From positions 3,110,355 through 3,174,354 of the forward strand of contig CACVBU010000865.1 of assembly GCA_902728285.1 (NCBI GenBank): DNA of 64,000 bases. The letters are read 5' to 3'. Each line of letters starts with the position of its first letter. Within the stretch, counting starts at the first letter, position 1. This document shows, one piece after another, positions 35,633 through 46,991 of the stretch. Origin of the DNA: Clytia hemisphaerica. Taxonomy: Eukaryota; Cnidaria; Hydrozoa; Leptothecata; Clytiidae. Position numbers and translations under genes: made by a program. A model generated the notes under the pieces. That model was not told the DNA's origin. It saw only the letters and a program-made list of their open reading frames with translations, and searched no databases.

Positions 35633-37295
35633 TTTATGTTACAACACAACACACTCTATATACAACATTGCATAGCTACAAAGCATCAACTGGCGATCTT
35701 TTCATTCTATATTTTAAATGCCTAGGTACTAGTAAACAGTTGAGACAGAGCTAGGGTCACATATCTCCTTCACACTTGAATTACAACTGAGATTTGTTTT
35801 TACTTTATTGTATTATGCATCATCGATCATCCAAACTTTAAATCCGCTTGTCTGTCAAAAGGATCACTTTGGGTAATTTTCAAAGTTCTTGAAGAGGGGC
35901 GCAAGAAGAACAAAAACTTTCATCTTTTGAGGTCGATTACAGTTGTTGTTGTTATCTAATGCTGCCAACATGACTCCCAGCTCCATATGGTCATTTCAAA
36001 ATGGTAAAGCTTGGGCAGATACTTAGAGATGACATTTTGATAAACCTGAAAAGAAAGAGTTTCTATGAGGCTGAATAAATTCTAAAAAATTCAGTGTTTT
36101 TGTTTAAATTCAGAATATTTTTTAGTGACGTTTTGTTCATTTTGCTGTCAATGTGAAATTACTTTTTAAGATTTGATTTTGAAAAGAAGGAAAATTACTT
36201 ACTTCTAATAAAGTCGTATGAACAACATCTCCAATTTGCCGGAGATCCCTATGCAAGGTCTTTTTGAGAAAGAGGGTGCTAAGTTTGTTGTGAACTTCAC
36301 TACCAGCCTTGAGCCACTTTGTCGATTTGTTTACATCGTCGTCAATGGGTTCATGCATGCATTTCTTGAAGTGTGTACAACAGTTCCTACTATGTTTTCC
36401 AGAAATATGATGGATGATTGAAGTGAACCATTCGACTAGATCATCACCACACGTAGCACTTTCAATACACCACCAGAAATGGTTTGCAATGCTTTCGATC
36501 CATGCTTCTGAAAATTTATAAAAATCAATTCTAGAAATAGCTATGATGATAGATAAACACTGCAAAATATATTCCTTAGAAACACTAGTTTCCTTTACAT
36601 TAAACAACAGAAAAAATCTTTGAGAATATCTGATCAACGAAAAAAAATTAATACCCAATCCTTTACAGCTCTTCTTCTTGCAAATTGCTTTGATCTTTTT
36701 TATCAGACCTTTGATTACATGCCATGGATCAATCAGATGACGTATCAGTTTCAGAATAGGATCATTTTTCATTATTTTGCGGATTTGGTTGTGACGATCC
36801 GTTGATATAGCCTCGATGTTGATGGCATAACCAATAATCCGATTAATGCATCTTAGGAATCCCTCTTTTTCAATTGCATTTGAGTTTTTTACCTAAAAAG
36901 GAGGACCAAATAAATGTAATAAAAATTCATTTTCGAACCCGTATGCTAGCATAAGCCCCTGTTAAAGTTCAGATTACCTCAGGTACTGAAACCACTTCTG
37001 TTTCGACAACCTTTCCATCTTTTGCATAGATGCAATATTTGGCTGAATGACCAGGGCTATCACATCGTCCATCCCCGATCAACACGACTTTGTCTTCCTT
37101 CTTAAGTTCTTCAACATTCTGAAATAATAATTTAAATACGTATGTATCAGTAAATTTGTGTTGAAAAACAAACAAATATGGAACAATCATTTTCCTTTTT
37201 TAATCTAGAATTAACGAAGTATGGTGACACTTTTAAATTACATTTATTACCTTTTGATGTTCTTTAACCCATTCTTCTCTTATCACAGGTGCTGT

Positions 37296-37590
37296 GTACT
37301 CTTAGGTTCCAAATAAACGGCCCCCCCCCCGCTTGTCAATTTTTCGAAAACTTTCCAAACCCCCGGACCTTATTAGGACCCCCCGTTTATTAATCTCTAA
37401 GAATATTTTCAGCTGTCAAAGAGAAGGCCCCTTATTTTGCTCTAAATAGCCTGATTTTAGCCTGTTTTTACCTTATTTTTGGGTTTCAGAAGTACAATTT
37501 CCATGCCCCCCGGCAATTAGGTCCCCCCGTTTATTAAAATCTAGAAAATTTTCCAACCCCCCCCCCCCGTTTATTTGGATCCTAAGAGTA
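37296..37590. mobile_element. MITE with TACTCTTAGGATCC ends inside the Kolobok exon
   Basis: Ends TACTCTTAGGTTCCAAATAA (left) and TACTCTTAGGATCCAAATAA (right, minus strand) are inverted, then AACGG and C/G runs. Flanked by CTGT on both sides (37292-37295 and 37591-37594), a 4-bp target duplication. Conceptual removal rejoins the coding exon in frame as FYRLRT-APVIREEWVKE. Confidence 0.85.
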
Positions 37591-37799
37591 CTGTCCTTAA
37601 ACGGTAGAACGTGTCCGGGGAGAAGAGCTTCAAACCCAGTAGCCAAGCGAACTTCTCGAATTTTGCGAACGGTATACCTGAACAAAAATATGTGAATGAA
37701 GCATTGAATATATGAGGATTGCGGGAACGAAATTCTACAATATTACAAAATTGGAACTTCAACAAGTCAAAATCAATACTAAAACTTAATTCTCAATAC

Positions 37800-38060
37800 C
37801 AAAAGCTAATACATGAGTTTTTCACCTTTCAAAGTCTCTCTAAGGGTGGGAAAAATCACGATTTTGAGAGAAAAAATTACAAAAAAGTCTCACTAAGGGT
37901 AGGAAATCTTTGAAAATTAGAGAAAATTTTTCGAAAAAGTCTCTCTAAGGGTAACTTTTTCACTATAATTTGGTCTCTCTAAGGGTCGGTTTTCGGAGGT
38001 CCCGTCCGCACATACCCCTCATTCACCAACCCTAGAACCCCCCCGGTGATACAATACTTC
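37800..38060. repeat. TCTCTCTAAGGGT degenerate tandem repeat
   Basis: Units of AAAGTCTCTCTAAGGGT recur four times within 190 bp, followed by CATACCCC and a C-run end. Related arrays lie at 47220-47600 and 56800-58050. It occupies a Kolobok intron. Confidence 0.7.
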
Positions 38061-39169
38061 AAAAGAACGAATGACATTCCAAATTGTGATCATACCTCCA
38101 CAACAATAGCAGATCCTTTCCTGCCAGCAAAGTTCAGAAAAGCAATCTTATCCCCGCATCTCGAACATCTTTCAAAGAGTTGCATAAGTTGTTCTTCGTA
38201 AACCATAACACATCTGTACGGTTCGAAATATTCATAGCCATCGATCACATCATCACTTCCTTGACTGAAGCTTGAGTTTAGCTCGAAAGTTGAATCATGC
38301 TCTAATAATCAAAATAAAATATATATATGTAACTACGACTTTGTCTCATTGCTTTAAGACTACTACAAATAGTTGTGATTATTGTGAAAAATATTGTGAA
38401 AAATCTTAATACACACCATCATCATCTCTTGGAGGACTATCGTCGATTAATTCATCCGAAATATTAATGGTATCGTAACCAGTTTCATTGTTGACCCCTT
38501 AAAAATAAACATAGAGACAACCTGTTAAAAAATTCAAGATTCCTTTATCAGTTATAGAGTTGACTTCAAGTATCTTTTAACAAAGACTTTCAACGCAGTA
38601 GTAATTTCGTATTTTGAATCTTTTAAAAATTGAATTAGAGAGTGTCTACTGTAGCAGATAAAAATACCTTCTCCTGTTCTAGTCGAATTTAATTGAGGTC
38701 GTCCAGGAAGATAAAGGTTTTCAGAACCTGACAAGAATGACTTTTCCACTGCGTTGGAATTTTTTGTTGATGGCAAAGATGTTTTGGTAGATGAGGGTAA
38801 GGTTGTTACTGAACAAGTTGACGTTGAAAAAGTAGTGTTGGTAGTTGTAGTTGAAGTGGCTATTGCCGTTTGGATGGTAAGTGTGGATAACGGTGTCGAG
38901 GAGGTCCTGGTGGCAACTTCTTGAGGAATGCTAGCCTAGAGGAAAATTTTGCTATATGAGATATGAACTGTTCTGGGTATTAATGACCATTCCGGGTGCT
39001 ATGCATATGAAACCACAAATTGATTACTTGCTAGTTGATCCGGGTATTTGTTGTGTGGCTTTGCATCGTCTTTCAATCTCTTGAGTTTGCTCTCCGGATT
39101 CTTAAAGTCATTTCTTTCGAAATGCCTGAGATTCGTTTTTTTTGAACTGAAAAATTATTTTTTGAATAA

Positions 39170-39370
39170 AATCTGTTTGAGCCATCTTTTCCCTACTTTC
39201 ATGCAAAAAGTCCAAAAACCCTTTTTATGCCGTTTTTTTGCTGAAATTTACCCAAAAATTATTTTCCCAAAAATCGAGCTCCGTCAAATTCGAGGGATTA
39301 TAGTTATGCATTATTGTGCAAAAAAATCATAAAGATTGAAAGAGCCAATCTCGAGAAAAGCTTATACCTA
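39170..39370 (+). repeat. Third copy of the dispersed repeat
   Basis: Contains AAAATCGAGCTCCGTCAAAT, a TTATAGTTATGCATTATTGTG segment and GAGCCAATCTCGAGAAAAGC, in the same order as 12-345, without the tail. Confidence 0.55.
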
Positions 39371-39589
39371 AGTAATTGATAATTTGCTTATAAAAATTAT
39401 CGGATTTAGCCAGTTTTTCTATAAAAACACGCCAAGCAACCAAAATTTCATGTCCAAACACACATATTCTTTAAAAGTAAACCCTCATGAGCAAAAAAAA
39501 CATTATCTCATAAAGAAAATTGAGTAATTTGACTAAGAACATTGATGTATGCTTATTAATAGTAATTCTTATAGATAAACATGCGCTTT

Positions 39590-39920
39590 TTGAGCCAACA
39601 AATTTTTTTTGCAAAAATCTGCTTGTGCTATCTTTTACCTTTGATGGTACCCTACTTTCATGCAAAAAATCAGAAAAAATTAATGATCCAATTTTTCAAA
39701 AAGTCCTAAAAACCCGTTTTTTAGCCCAGATTTGCCCAAAAATTTTTTTTTTCGAAAATCGGGCTCCGTCACATTTGAGGGTTTATAGTTATGCATCTTT
39801 CTCCAAAAAATCTGAAAAAACTAATGAGCCAATATCGAGAAAAGCTAGTAACTAACGAACGAACGGACGAACATACAACGGTTAATTTATAGGACCTCCA
39901 CCGGGGTAGGCCCGAAAAGT
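39590..39920 (+). repeat. Fourth copy of the dispersed repeat with full tail
   Basis: Has GGGCTCCGTCACATTTGAGG, ACTAATGAGCCAATATCGAG, a short CGAACGAACGGACGAAC tract and TTTATAGGACCTCCACCGGG. Confidence 0.6.
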
Positions 39921-40073
39921 GAACCAGGCTGGCTTGCCTTGGAACCTACCGTTTAAGGTCGTTCTCTGAAGCCATTCCAATGGAGGACAAAAATATTTAA
40001 ATTTCTAATTACTAATTTCTATTTTTTTTAAATATAACTGTTACTTCAAAAAATATAAATATAAATATCACGA

Positions 40074-41620
40074 TTAAAAGATGACACTTTCTTTCCATTT
40101 AATACATGATGAAACTGAAATGGTCTTTAGTATGATATGATTGCTGTGAAAATCACCAGCAAAAATGGTGAAAATATCCGAATTTTTATGAAACCCTGCA
40201 TAATGAAGCTTTTCAGGCTTTATGACAGTAATATCTCCTGAAAGAATAAGCTCTTTGTTTAAAAATCCGGTGATACCACAGCATGTGGCTGAAGCCGCAA
40301 GTTGAGCCGTTCGACCAGAAAAATTTTGAGCAAATTTAATATTTGATTCCTGTTCTATCATATCTGATAATCTTTCATAAATTCCTTTTTCGAAATGTCG
40401 GTCGTCAAATGAAACATCTTTAACCTGAAATATAGAGAGAAAAATGTTATATATTCTATTATATAAAATTATTACATCGATCTCAATGACAAGGTTTTCA
40501 GTGAGACTGTGTTTCCACCATTAAATGCGGCCCTCTTATAAGCGCTGTAACTTACATTTAAATCTACGTATAAGCCCTGCCCTTTCATAGTCACTCCCCT
40601 CAATTAAGCGCCTCCCTCCTATGTGCAATATACCTAAAGTGAATAGATTAATGCAAGAATAAATTAATGAAGTACCATGAAATCTAATAAGTATCCAGTT
40701 TCCGTATTAAGATTCCTCAGCCAGTTTACAGCGGAAAACGGGTAAGTCCGGTTAAGCTGAAAAAGTGAACGAGGCTGGCCGTTCATAACTTCGCTTTTTT
40801 AAATAACTTCAAACTGATTTGCTAGCTTGATGTCTTTAATTTTTTGGCCGGTGAGCCCGGAGAAAATAGCGGAAAAATTCCGGAATAGGGCCAGGAATCT
40901 TAACACGGAAACGAAACTTATTAGATTTCACGGTATAAATTAATGCAGAATTAATTAATGCAAGTTCAAAAGTTCAAAAGCAATTTTCTTTGTTTTCTTA
41001 CCGAACTCTTCATGTCTTCTTCTTGTGCAGGAGAAGGTGATTCACTTTCATCACAATGTCGATATTTTTGATAAATATGACTCCAAGGCGTTGCACAAAT
41101 TGATTTGATATTATCTCTCTCCAACAGTAACGTTATATCTCTCTAAAAATTAAAAAAAAGAAAATCGTTCAAGCGTAATAAATACAAAATAAAATAATAG
41201 TCTGTTTTTCTTCCAGTAGTGCAGCACTCTAACAAGCGCCACCATCAAATAAGTTGTCGCACTTAAAATTTGAGTCTCAAAATAAGCCCTGCTCTCTAAT
41301 ATAATAAAGAGAAATTTGAAAATTAAATATTTGTTTTCTTTTTCGTCAAAAAATCCATTAATTTAGATAATGCATCTTCTACCAATGTTGTTTTAGAATT
41401 GAGTTATTAGGTTTGAAGAATGTTTTCTTAAACTTTTCCGTAAACTTTACTTTTATGGAATAATCCTGAAAAAAATATGATTATATCTATCACAACGCAA
41501 CCTTACCTACAGTGCAAATGCCAGTCTTGCCTTGGTTCTTCTCATTTTGAATTTTTCTTTCTCGTTGTCACCATTTGGTACAAGAGCAACTAATTCAGCA
41601 GCTAGTGATTCACAATCCAT
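40074..41620 (-). CDS. Unrecognised 199-aa protein, three exons
   Basis: Exons 41620-41511 (MDCESLAAELVALVPNGD), 41140-41002 (DITLLLERDNIKS, ending SPSPAQEEDMKSS) and 40424-40074 (VKDVSFDDRHFEKGIYERL to a TAA). Both introns are GT-AG when the acceptor TTTTTAGAG is used for exon 2, and the phases join to one 199-codon frame. That is stronger than chance for a short gene. I recognise no domain. The C-terminal part has a Cys pair (ASATCCGITGF) and alternating hydrophobic strands (GDITVIKPEKLHYAGF). It lies about 1.1 kb upstream of the Kolobok relic on the same strand and could be an accessory ORF of that element or an unrelated gene. AAGCGC-rich repeats at 40520-40640 and 41215-41300 lie in its introns. 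Confidence 0.5.
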
Positions 41621-41884
41621 GAATTGTTTTATTTAGTTACTTTGTATATATGATAGAAAAATCAATGTCATTATCATTTTTTAAAACAAGAAAATGAGTA
41701 AAAAAACATGCAACAAGCATTTGGAGAGGGTATCATGTCAAGTAGGTTTTAGACTTGACATTGGTATCCAGAAAAAAAGAAAGAAATTTTTTTTTTAATT
41801 TTTGCTTTTTAAAAAGCATGTATAGCTAAAAGTACATGAGTGAAAAAAAATAAAAGGAAATAAAAAATAAAATTATATACATAA

Positions 41885-42335
41885 GGCCTGGGTCAAAATA
41901 AGTTGTGTTCGCGTCATTTGCAGCCCCAAAATGTGAGTCAGTCGGTCGGTCGGCATCTTAAATCATCGGAAAAATGCGCTCTGAACATAGGTGGTCGGGC
42001 GGTGCTAAAATCATCGGAAAAATGAGCTTTGAGCATAGGTTTGTTCAGGCGACAAGAATCATCAAGTGCGCAAGCTGTGAAGTGATTATTTTGCATATCG
42101 CGACCGCGCTTAAAGCAGGTCACATAGCAAAAAAATCTTTGAAAAATTGCAGATAAAAATCTTAAAAACACTCGATGATCAAAACGCTGGCTACACGCTG
42201 AATCTACAAAATTCTTTCAAAAACATAGCTAAAAAATCCGACAAACTTCCCGACTGGAAAAGGGTCGGATTTTTTAGATAGAGAGAAAGTGAGTCGGTCG
42301 GAGGACGCGAACACAATGTATTTGTGACTGCAGCC
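41885..42335. mobile_element. MITE with GTTCGCGTC subterminal motif, TAA duplication
   Basis: Left GGCCTGGGTCAAAATA...TTGTGTTCGCGTC and right (minus strand) GGCTGCAGTCACAAATAC...TTGTGTTCGCGTC are inverted. Flanked by TAA (41882-41884 and 42336-42338), as for PIF/Harbinger. The interior has GTCGGTCGG tracts near both ends. First of three related elements in 5 kb. Confidence 0.75.
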
Positions 42336-42786
42336 TAAATGGAAATGAATACAAAGAACAAAATAATACCCTTTCTCTTTTCAAAAAATAAATAACTCTT
42401 CTATCATTGTTTTTAGTCCATGGCCTGAGCTGTGTCATGCGTCAAAAATCCCAAACTGTTGAAACAGAAAGTATAACAAGATATTTCGCTGTTACCTATG
42501 TTGTGTTTTCCTTCGTGTTGAAATGTGATTGTTACTGGTCGAACTGATGACACTTTAGATGTCTGTATTGTAATAATTCTTCCTTGGAGCTTTGGCATTC
42601 TTCTTATTTTAAACTGCTGACTTGTATGATTTTTCCAAACTTGCCTTTAATTCCTACATTATTTCTTCTTTCAGAGCTGAAATCAATAGAGACGGCACGC
42701 ACTTTCACGATTTCGCCAACAAATGAACTTAGTCATTTTCTTCAACCTCTCCCCGCTTTGTAATAAAGTATTCATCACCTTTATTA

Positions 42787-43586
42787 GCCTGGATATCCAA
42801 GCTCAAAATTTTAGAAAAAATAAGTTTTACCTCAGCCAGACAAAGTTCTAAAATTATAGAGCTTGGTTCACCTAGAAATCAGGTGAACCCCTGTTGACAG
42901 ATTTTCCTGCATGAATCCCATGGCTGCAAATAAATATATGCACATAATGACATGCATAATTTCAAGATGGTACCCCAGCAGTGATAAATCAATTTAGAAT
43001 GGCAGCCTTGACCATAAAATATAGCCAGTGTGGTGGAAAGTCTGTTTTTTGGAGAAATTTTTTTTTCAAAATCCAACCCAAAACAGCAATACAAAATTGC
43101 CAAACAAAAAAGAAGAATTGAAGCAAAATAAAGATATACCTTTGGTTCTTTACACGATGCATTAAGAGTCATTAAGAAGATTAAAACAAGAATATCTAAG
43201 CAAGTAATTGAAAAGAAAACAACCAGGACATCTAAAAATTCCCATTTTTGATCTTCCCACTTCTTCCCTACCATTATTGTTATTTTTATTTGGATGCGTG
43301 GTCAAACACCCAAGGGAGATAATTAGATATTCTATTGTTATTTGCTTCGAAGAAGAAAAGTCAGGGAGATTTGCATCGCCCGCGCGGCCCACCTAAATAT
43401 TTAGGCGTACTCGCATAATTTCTTATACGCGCGCCACCATTCAGATCTCTGATTCGCTTGGACCAACCAATCAGAATATCCGCATAATCATCCTCAGATG
43501 AGAATGCAGACAATCTAGGTAAACCAGACCGTAAACATAAGAAATATCAAAATCAAAAAAAAAGTTTACGGGCTGGATATCCAGGC
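42787..43586. mobile_element. Element with GCCTGGATATCCA ends, TA duplication
   Basis: Left GCCTGGATATCCAAGC and right (minus strand) GCCTGGATATCCAGCC are inverted, flanked by TA. The right subterminal AATCAAAAAAAAAGTTTACG matches the element at 13964-15217. A 131-codon minus-strand ORF inside is hydrophobic and looks incidental. Confidence 0.75.
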
Positions 43587-43589
43587 TAC

Positions 43590-43935
43590 ACCTTTATCAA
43601 TCTTAAGAGCTTTGCCATCACTCTTAATGGCTGAGAGTTTTGAAATATCTAAGCTGCAAAGATCATCTAAATTTACTTCCGCGACCCACTGTTCCAACAT
43701 GTCCGTCGGACTTGGACCACCACTTGGGATAAAAAAGCAGCTTTCTTTTTTGTCTACATCTTCTTTAAGTGTTAATGCTCTATAGGAATATCTTCAGTGA
43801 TACAACCCCATGGTCCAATTATGGTCACATCTCCATTTTTTATTTTTTTTTTTCCAAAAGTGAAACCATCCGCAACTATGAAAACTTCCTGTCAGCGTGC
43901 TTGACTTGTAATGTGATAAATAATTGATTGTCTGT
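43590..43935 (-). pseudogene. Broken coding remnant, unknown
   Basis: Two overlapping minus-strand frames read IKNGDVTIIGPWGCITEDIP and then, after a one-base shift, CFFIPSGGPSPTDMLEQWV and a Leu-rich LDDLCSLDISKLSAIKSDGK stretch. Codon-like composition and a single clean shift suggest decayed coding sequence. I do not recognise the family. From here to 44390 nothing else is seen. Confidence 0.35.
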
Positions 43936-44389
43936 TGATGGAGAAGCGCTCCTCTTTTTTCATATGAATTGCAATAAGATGATTAAACATTAGCCTGTGA
44001 TAGTGGCTTATTGAGATAACCTTCTCATGTCCATCTACACTGCTTTATATGTGTTGTCTGGAAAAATCTTGGTACTCAGCTTTCTATACAAATGACCACC
44101 CATATCATCAAAAGCTTTATACATTAAATCTTCAGGAATATCCATTGTAAAATTGAAAAAAGGGCGAAAAACAGTGAACTTGATGTGAACAAAATGAGTA
44201 GTAGAACAGAGCTTGAATCCAAAATCAAAATGGCGCTTGAAAAAAGCGCTTCTCTATAAAAAATTGCAGATTAATTTTACAGACCAGAAATTTCACCACG
44301 GAATTTTTCATATTTTTTATTTGTAAATCACAGACCACGACATTTACAAATCAAAGCTAAGATCGCCGTGAGAAAAGAAACTGGAAACT

Positions 44390-46226
44390 ACTCTGGTAAA
44401 CATAATGGCTTTTTAGTCATTTGTCTGCATTTTTCTTTGGATAGAGGGATAGCCAACGTACACTGATAATAATTTAACAGATCCTGAATCTTAAAGCCAC
44501 GATCCGCCATCACTTGATCACCTGGCCGAAGTTCATTTAAGACCCTACAGTCATTTACAATAAATGCATCAGTTGCTCTTCCCCCATAACATTTTGATAG
44601 AACTGAAACAGAACCATTAGGTGTATTCCAATTAAAAATTTGAAAGTAGGACTGCTTTTATAATTTGAATAGCAAGTTGCATTAGCTTCAAGAGATATGG
44701 GTGTTTCGCATTTAATTTCTGCACAGTCTATAATTATTGAACATTTCGGATAATATTTTCTAAACATTGTCGGCAAGTTCCTTTTAATAATACTAGGAAA
44801 CGACCGCCTTCCATCACGCATCACGCGCGCACATTATTAACGCCTACATGTCATCTCCAGTACATTTTAGATTATTCATTGAAAACAGATTACAATATAG
44901 TCATTTTTCATGTCTCGATTATTCAATTCCGAATAAAAGACATCCAGGGAAAAAAAGAGAAACACCTGAGTAATCTAGTTAAAAAAACCGAAAGTAAATG
45001 GTAGACAAAGTAATGAGCCAAGGCAAAACGAGATTAACGTACCACTATGAAAGAAACCGCCTTCGGCGGTTAATAACGGTCCGGCCAATGAATAAGAAAT
45101 GATAATTCTTTTGACATAAATTTAATCTATGTTGTAAAAATGCTGCTAGCCAAACCCACTGAAATCCGAAAAACGAAATGCCAAATCCTCAATTAAAAGC
45201 CCAACGCGAAGTTTCATCAAAGTTAGTAAAACTTCCTGTTCCATCGAAAGTTTTCGTAATGTTATGTTATGGTCTCTTCTTTCCAATGCTTGGTCGACTA
45301 CCTGTTTTCCAGGCCTCCAATAGTGCATTACTCTTGCCATTGGAAAGATAATTGACAAAATTAAATTTGTGTGAAGAAAAACCAGTATAGAATTGGACTT
45401 CAGATTCTCGTGTCATATCTGCAAATATTATGGCACCATTGACAGATAAGGTTTGACAAGATGTCGATACAAAGTTTGAAGGAGAAGTAGTAATGTCTGT
45501 TGCGTCAGCAATGGATATTGATGCATTAGGAGAAAAACTTGATGTTGAAGGTGTTGAAGAGTCATGGTAAACTATCTTCCTTCTCTTAACAGGAGACTTA
45601 GATCTTGCAGCTCGAACTGTCAAAAACCATGTTGGGTCGGGGAACGAAAATGTAGGTTTACAAAATTCAAAGTGATTTGAACACACAACTGAGGAATCTG
45701 ATGATGCAAAATTGATAATTCCACGTCTAAGTTGTTCAGTCCACCGCTCCCGTTTCACACTGTCTTTTGGGAAGTAGGGCGGCGATCACAAATATCTTCA
45801 TTTTGCGTCCTCGTTGGATCTAAAAAGTGAGTTGGTCGGTAACTGAGGCGGCAGGAGGCCCAATTGCGTGTACGTTTTGCGTAGTTTTAGATATAAACAC
45901 TGTTGTGACCTTTGACACATAATGGCACGTGTAATGATAAAATGCTGCGAATGCGCTAGAAATCGCTCACAAAAATCGGCAGTAATAAAATTTTTGAGCA
46001 AAGGAAACGTCATCAAAACAAAAATTCCAAAGAATTTACCGACTCTCCGACTCAATTTTACTCAATTTTCAGGGGTCGGGCGACGCGAAACGAATATATT
46101 TGTGATTGCCGCCTCGTCGAACTTGATGGATACTACATTTTCTTTTATGTGGGACTTGATTATATTGTCCTGTGGCGTTTGATTACTGTTCTTGCATCCA
46201 GCAGCACAACAGAAAAGTTTTGGCAT
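44390..46226 (-). pseudogene. THAP plus DDE_Tnp_4 transposase relic
   Basis: Starts with an ATG at 46226 (MPKLFCCAAGCKNSN), the N-terminal CxxxxC of a THAP zinc finger. The finger continues after an inserted MITE as FPKDSVKRERWTEQL and closes with VVCSNHFEFCKPTF, giving the C2CH pattern. Downstream: FYTGFSSHKFNFV; an HTH_Tnp_4-like segment VLLTLMKLRVGLLIEDLAFRF (45146-45358 frame); then the DDE_Tnp_4 core with FPSIIKRNLPTMF, CSIIIDCAEIKCETP (catalytic Asp), YSNYKSSPTFKFLIGI and, in another frame, RPGDQVMADRGFKI. Frameshifts lie near 45265-45360 and 44625, and noncoding sequence separates the HTH and DDE parts. This composition is that of ISL2EU/PIF-Harbinger-related elements. Dead copy. Confidence 0.75.
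45774..46118. mobile_element. MITE of the GGCGGCRATCACAAATAT family inside the THAP exon
   Basis: Inverted ends GGCGGCGATCACAAATATCT (left) and GGCGGCAATCACAAATATAT (right, minus strand). Flanks are GAA (45771-45773 and 46119-46121). Removing the element rejoins the THAP reading frame (VSIKF-PKDSVKRERW). Confidence 0.8.
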
Positions 46227-46676
46227 CTGTTATCAACAACAGAACAGGAACTGTACCAAATAAAGGTAGTCTAGATATAACAAAATAGACAACAATTCTT
46301 GTGAAAGTTTTCTTGATAACAAGCTCCGTGTGCCAAAAAATACTTTTTGGTTTGTTTATGTTTTGATTTTTGTTCGCGCCAATTGTTCCTGATTACCCAA
46401 GATGCACAGCGACCGTGAAATGGCCTATGCTCAGCCTGTGGAAAACATATAAATGGTTAAAGGTGCGGTATGTATTGTATTATTATATTTCTAATTTGCA
46501 TATTTTTAAAAGTGTTTATATAGTATAGATCAACGAATTTCTGTGTGTGTAAATATGTGGACAACAAATTTTATCTTCCCCTCTCTCTCTCTCCCTCTTT
46601 CTCTGCTTTTATGCTAATTTTCTGCAAAGGTTTCTGTGTGTTTATAATATTGATGGTTCAAAATTCAACAGCTGAA

Positions 46677-46912
46677 AGGGCGGCAATCGAAATTATGTTC
46701 CGTTCCTTCGCGTCAAATATCTTAAAATTGTGTCGGTCGGTAGTAAATTTTACTCGGGTTTTTCGGAAAATGATTTCAAAGTATAGTTTGTAATATTTAC
46801 TCACTTGCTTGATGAAAAATTCGGACAATGTTCTGACTCGTCTGACTAGGAATTTTTGTCTGCCAAGTTGGTCAGTTGGCTGATGCGAAGGGAACATATT
46901 TTTGATTGTCAC
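46677..46912. mobile_element. Third, shorter MITE of the same family
   Basis: Left GGGCGGCAATCGAAATTATG and right (minus strand) GTGACAATCAAAAATATGTT, with TTCGCGTC/TTCGCATC just inside both ends. Boundaries are approximate because the tips are eroded. Confidence 0.65.
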
Positions 46913-46991
46913 TAATCAATTATTTCAGGATTAGGTGAATAATATTTGAAAACTTTCATTTAAAAATATCATTCTTTTATTTTTCTACAAG

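Larger units (their letters stand above)
36137..38935 (-). pseudogene. Kolobok-type DDE transposase, disrupted
   Basis: Minus-strand exons: 38935-38668 (Ser/Thr-rich N-part), 38497-38417 (acidic), 38301-38096 (EEQLMQLFERCSRCGDKIAF with a CxxC), about 37740-37251 (IPFAKFEKFAWLLGLKLFSP), 37118-36978 (VVLIGDGRCDSPGHSAKY, first catalytic Asp region), 36892-36655 (ISTDRHNQIRKIM with the second Asp; LIDPWHVIKGL) and 36507-36137 (EAWIESIANHFWWC, VEWFTSIIHHISGKHS). These are the Kolobok landmarks. The first three exons join in phase. A MITE splits the fourth exon between LRT and APV, and a phase problem remains at that exon's acceptor. Hence called a broken gene. Whether THAP or further N-terminal exons exist upstream is unclear. 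Confidence 0.75.

Noticed and set aside
42879..43274. 131-codon minus-strand ORF with hydrophobic stretches
   Set aside because: It lies wholly inside a MITE, has no homologous text I recognise, and hydrophobicity follows from AT-rich composition.
43208..43396. Plus-strand 62-codon ORF
   Set aside because: Antisense to another spurious ORF within a MITE; no supporting features.
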